Shown here piece by piece: positions 61,799 to 64,000 of a stretch of DNA of 64,000 nt (positions within the stretch are counted from its first letter, which is position 1; each line of letters opens with the position of its first letter). Position numbers and translations under genes: made by a program. The notes beneath the pieces are model-generated. The model was given only the letters and a program-made list of their open reading frames with translations. It did not search any database and was not told the DNA's origin. The stretch is from assembly GCF_017163935.1 (NCBI RefSeq), contig NZ_JABVZR010000001.1:2418001-2482000 (forward strand), given 5' to 3'. This stretch comes from Novosphingobium terrae. GTDB taxonomy: Bacteria > Pseudomonadota > Alphaproteobacteria > Sphingomonadales > Sphingomonadaceae.

Positions 61799-64000
61799 AT
61801 GCGCTGTTCGATCCTGTTATCCGCCACAAGCCTGCTTGCCGTCGCCACACCGGCGCTGGCCCAGACCGCGCCCGCTGACACTGACGACAATTCCCGCGCG
61901 ATCACCGTCATCGCCACGGCGCTGCCGCTGGCGCCATCGTCCATGCCGCTCAATGTCACGCAGCCCACATCGGTGATTCAGGAAGGCTTTATCGCCAACA
62001 ACATCGCCCCGCTGGCCAGCATCGATGACATCATCAAGTTCCAGCCCAGCGTCTGGAGCGAAAACCCCAACGGCCCCGGCATCGGCAAGGCCGAGACGAT
62101 GGCGATCCGCGGCTTTCAGGATGGCCAGTACAACGTCACCTTCGATGGCATTCCCTTCGGCGATTCGCAGGATCTGCATCACACCACCTCCTCGCTGTTC
62201 ATCGCCCATGCGCTGCAGCAGGCGCAGATCGATCGCGGCCCGGGCTCGGCCAGCACCATCGGCAAGGCCACGTTTGGCGGCACGGTGGGCTTCCTCTCGA
62301 AAGACCCGCTCGATCACTTCGATGTCGATGCCTATGGCACGGCGGGCAGCTGGAACACCTTCGCCGGCGGCGGTCGTGTCGACACCGGCAACATCGGCGG
62401 CTTCCGCATGTTCCTCGAAGGGCAGCATGAGCAGACCGATGGCTATCTGACGGGCTCGAACGAGAAGCGCACCAATGTCATCGGCAAGGCGATCTATGAC
62501 GTCAGCCCGACCACGAAGCTGACCGCGCTGGGCAGCTGGAACCGTGAGAACCAGTACACCACGCAAGGCGCCACGCTTCAGCAGTACGCCCAATATGGCA
62601 ACAATTACGGCCTGTGCTACAACACGGCGGCGATGTGCTATTATGGCTATCAGCCCAGCCGTTACGAGACCGACTTCGAATATATTCGCCTCGAAACGCA
62701 GATCGGCCCGGTCAAGATCGACAATCAGGTCTACCATAACGGCTTCGTCCATGACTACACCGAGTCGAGCGACGCCTCTGACACCAACGTGGCCGACAAT
62801 GGCGTAACCTTCTACAGCCCCACCAAGATCGGTTCGAAGGTCGCCACCTATGCCAGCGACATCAAGGGCAAGTTCACCGACGCGGTGGTCAGCACCTGGG
62901 GCGATACGCTGCGCTTTGCCGTCAACACCAAGATGGCCGACATCAAATGGGGCGTGTGGTTCGATTCCCAGCATGACGACCGCTTCTCCGAAACCGTCGA
63001 CATTTCGCAGGGGGCCATCCCCGTCACCGGCAAGACGGGCACCGCCTATTCCTATATTTACGAAGACAAGGGCACGACGTGGCAGCCCTATCTTCAGGTC
63101 GACCTGCATCCCATCGAAGGCCTGACCATCAACCCCGGCATCAAATACACCAATTACAAGCGTGATCTCAACGCCACGCTCAACAAGAATGGCCCGAATG
63201 GCCTCACCAGCATCACCTATGATGCATGGCAGCCCTCGATCGCCGCGAACTATCGCCTTGCCGAGGGCTGGTCAGCCTATGCGCAGGTGGCGCGCGGTTT
63301 CCTTGCGCCGCCGATTGCCGTCTTCCAGGTGCAGGACCCCACGCAGCTCAAGCCCGAACTGACGTGGAACTATCAGGTCGGCACCGTGATCCACGGCAAG
63401 CACTGGAGCCTCTCGGCTGACGGTTACTACATCGATTTCAGCAACTTCCTCTCGCCGCAGACCACCATCGTGGGCGGCACGGCGGAAAGCAGCTATGTCA
63501 ATGCAGGCGGCGCCATCTACAAGGGTCTGGAATTCGAAGGGCAGTATGTGCTGGCCAAGGGCCTGTCCTTCTATGGCAATGCCACGCTGAACTCGGCCAA
63601 ATACAAGGGCACCGGCGCCACGCTGGAGGAAGCCCCCAAATGGACCGCCGCCACCGGCATCATTTACGAAAACAAGCACGGCCCCTTCGGCTCGCTGATC
63701 GGCAAATGGATCGGCCCGCGCTATGGCAATGACAATGGCAATGTCGCCATCACCGCCGGCTATCTCAACGGCAACACCGCCATCGCGGCAGGCACCATCG
63801 ACGATCCCACCAGCCATATCGGCACCACTTTCTCCGCCGATCTGGCCGCGGGCTGGCATTTCGACAAGGTCTATGGCCCGCTCCATCAGGTGACCGCCTC
63901 GATCAAGGTCGGCAATCTGTTCAACAGCCATCAGGTGACGGATTATGCCGGCACCCAGTCGGCGGTGCAGAGCGGCCAGCAGGCGGCCTACAACCTCTAT
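61799..64000 (+). CDS. TonB-dependent outer membrane receptor (3' truncated)
   Basis: The first 734 codons of a TBDR; the frame is open to the window edge. ATG 61799 with GGAAGG upstream gives a signal peptide ending P-A-L-A-Q-T. The plug domain has M-A-I-R-G-F-Q-D-G, T-F-D-G-I-P-F-G-D and I-D-R-G-P-G-S-A-S-T-I-G-K-A-T-F-G-G-T-V. Barrel strands continue to the end, including A-R-G-F-L-A-P-P and the late G-N-L-F-N-S-H-Q-V-T. Only the last strands are missing. It follows the regulator/kinase pair at 59637-61765 and is probably controlled by it. The ligand is unknown. Confidence 0.92.
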   Translation, partial: MRCSILLSATSLLAVATPALAQTAPADTDDNSRAITVIATALPLAPSSMPLNVTQPTSVIQEGFIANNIAPLASIDDIIKFQPSVWSENPNGPGIGKAETMAIRGFQDGQYNVTFDGIPFGDSQDLHHTTSSLFIAHALQQAQIDRGPGSASTIGKATFGGTVGFLSKDPLDHFDVDAYGTAGSWNTFAGGGRVDTGNIGGFRMFLEGQHEQTDGYLTGSNEKRTNVIGKAIYDVSPTTKLTALGSWNRENQYTTQGATLQQYAQYGNNYGLCYNTAAMCYYGYQPSRYETDFEYIRLETQIGPVKIDNQVYHNGFVHDYTESSDASDTNVADNGVTFYSPTKIGSKVATYASDIKGKFTDAVVSTWGDTLRFAVNTKMADIKWGVWFDSQHDDRFSETVDISQGAIPVTGKTGTAYSYIYEDKGTTWQPYLQVDLHPIEGLTINPGIKYTNYKRDLNATLNKNGPNGLTSITYDAWQPSIAANYRLAEGWSAYAQVARGFLAPPIAVFQVQDPTQLKPELTWNYQVGTVIHGKHWSLSADGYYIDFSNFLSPQTTIVGGTAESSYVNAGGAIYKGLEFEGQYVLAKGLSFYGNATLNSAKYKGTGATLEEAPKWTAATGIIYENKHGPFGSLIGKWIGPRYGNDNGNVAITAGYLNGNTAIAAGTIDDPTSHIGTTFSADLAAGWHFDKVYGPLHQVTASIKVGNLFNSHQVTDYAGTQSAVQSGQQAAYNLY

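Overview
The window is GC-rich, gene-dense DNA from an alphaproteobacterium, most likely a sphingomonad such as Novosphingobium or a relative. That placement is inferred from the five TonB-dependent receptors (TBDRs), an UrcA-family protein, the many exported enzymes, and a dispersed palindromic element carrying GTGGGAACCGGTTTT. No rRNA, tRNA, prophage, insertion sequence or CRISPR array was seen.

Region 1 (1-7847) is an alcohol-oxidation block. It holds the C-terminal part of a PQQ alcohol dehydrogenase with the Asp-x-Asp signature of lanthanide-dependent enzymes, a LuxR-type response regulator with a strong terminator, and a reverse-strand run of ALDH, DUF779, FIST sensor protein and PAS hybrid histidine kinase. 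Region 2 (8117-14789) is a TBDR, sensor kinase and OmpR-type regulator joined by two GTGA overlaps, followed by a second TBDR. Region 3 (14925-20425) has an M28 peptidase, a repeat element, a small gene overlapping a degenerate SRAP protein, a CYTH protein, a 58-aa DUF1289 protein and two exported unknowns. Region 4 (20545-28706) has a GGDEF-EAL protein, then a TBDR divergent from a sulfatase, an alpha/beta hydrolase and a Tat-exported DOPA-dioxygenase-like protein.

Region 5 (28896-33041) is a cobalamin riboswitch with a long structured leader in front of a TBDR and a PepSY membrane protein, so probably a B12 uptake unit. Region 6 (33044-46880) is envelope and stress functions: DUF481 barrel, large MscS channel, an HscC-type Hsp70 / J-like membrane protein / DUF1266 operon with ATGA overlaps, HdeD-like protein, EEP phosphatase divergent from cardiolipin synthase, GNAT, BenE transporter and a small Pro/Trp/Arg-rich secreted protein. 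Region 7 (47040-57784) has a GH78 rhamnosidase, a Tet(X)-like monooxygenase with an MFS transporter, a DJ-1/PfpI protein, UrcA, a BlaI/M56 pair with twin operators, and a GH10 xylanase. Region 8 (58052-64000) has an S53 peptidase, an OmpR-type two-component pair and a TBDR cut by the window edge.

The general theme is scavenging: TBDRs and exported hydrolases paired with local two-component, riboswitch or repressor control. The most promising under-described units are the HscC/J-like/DUF1266 operon, the M56 protein with a coiled-coil tail in place of a penicillin sensor, the riboswitch-TBDR-PepSY unit, and three leaders in which a perfect inverted repeat covers the ribosome-binding site. All functions are read from sequence only; no database search was run.
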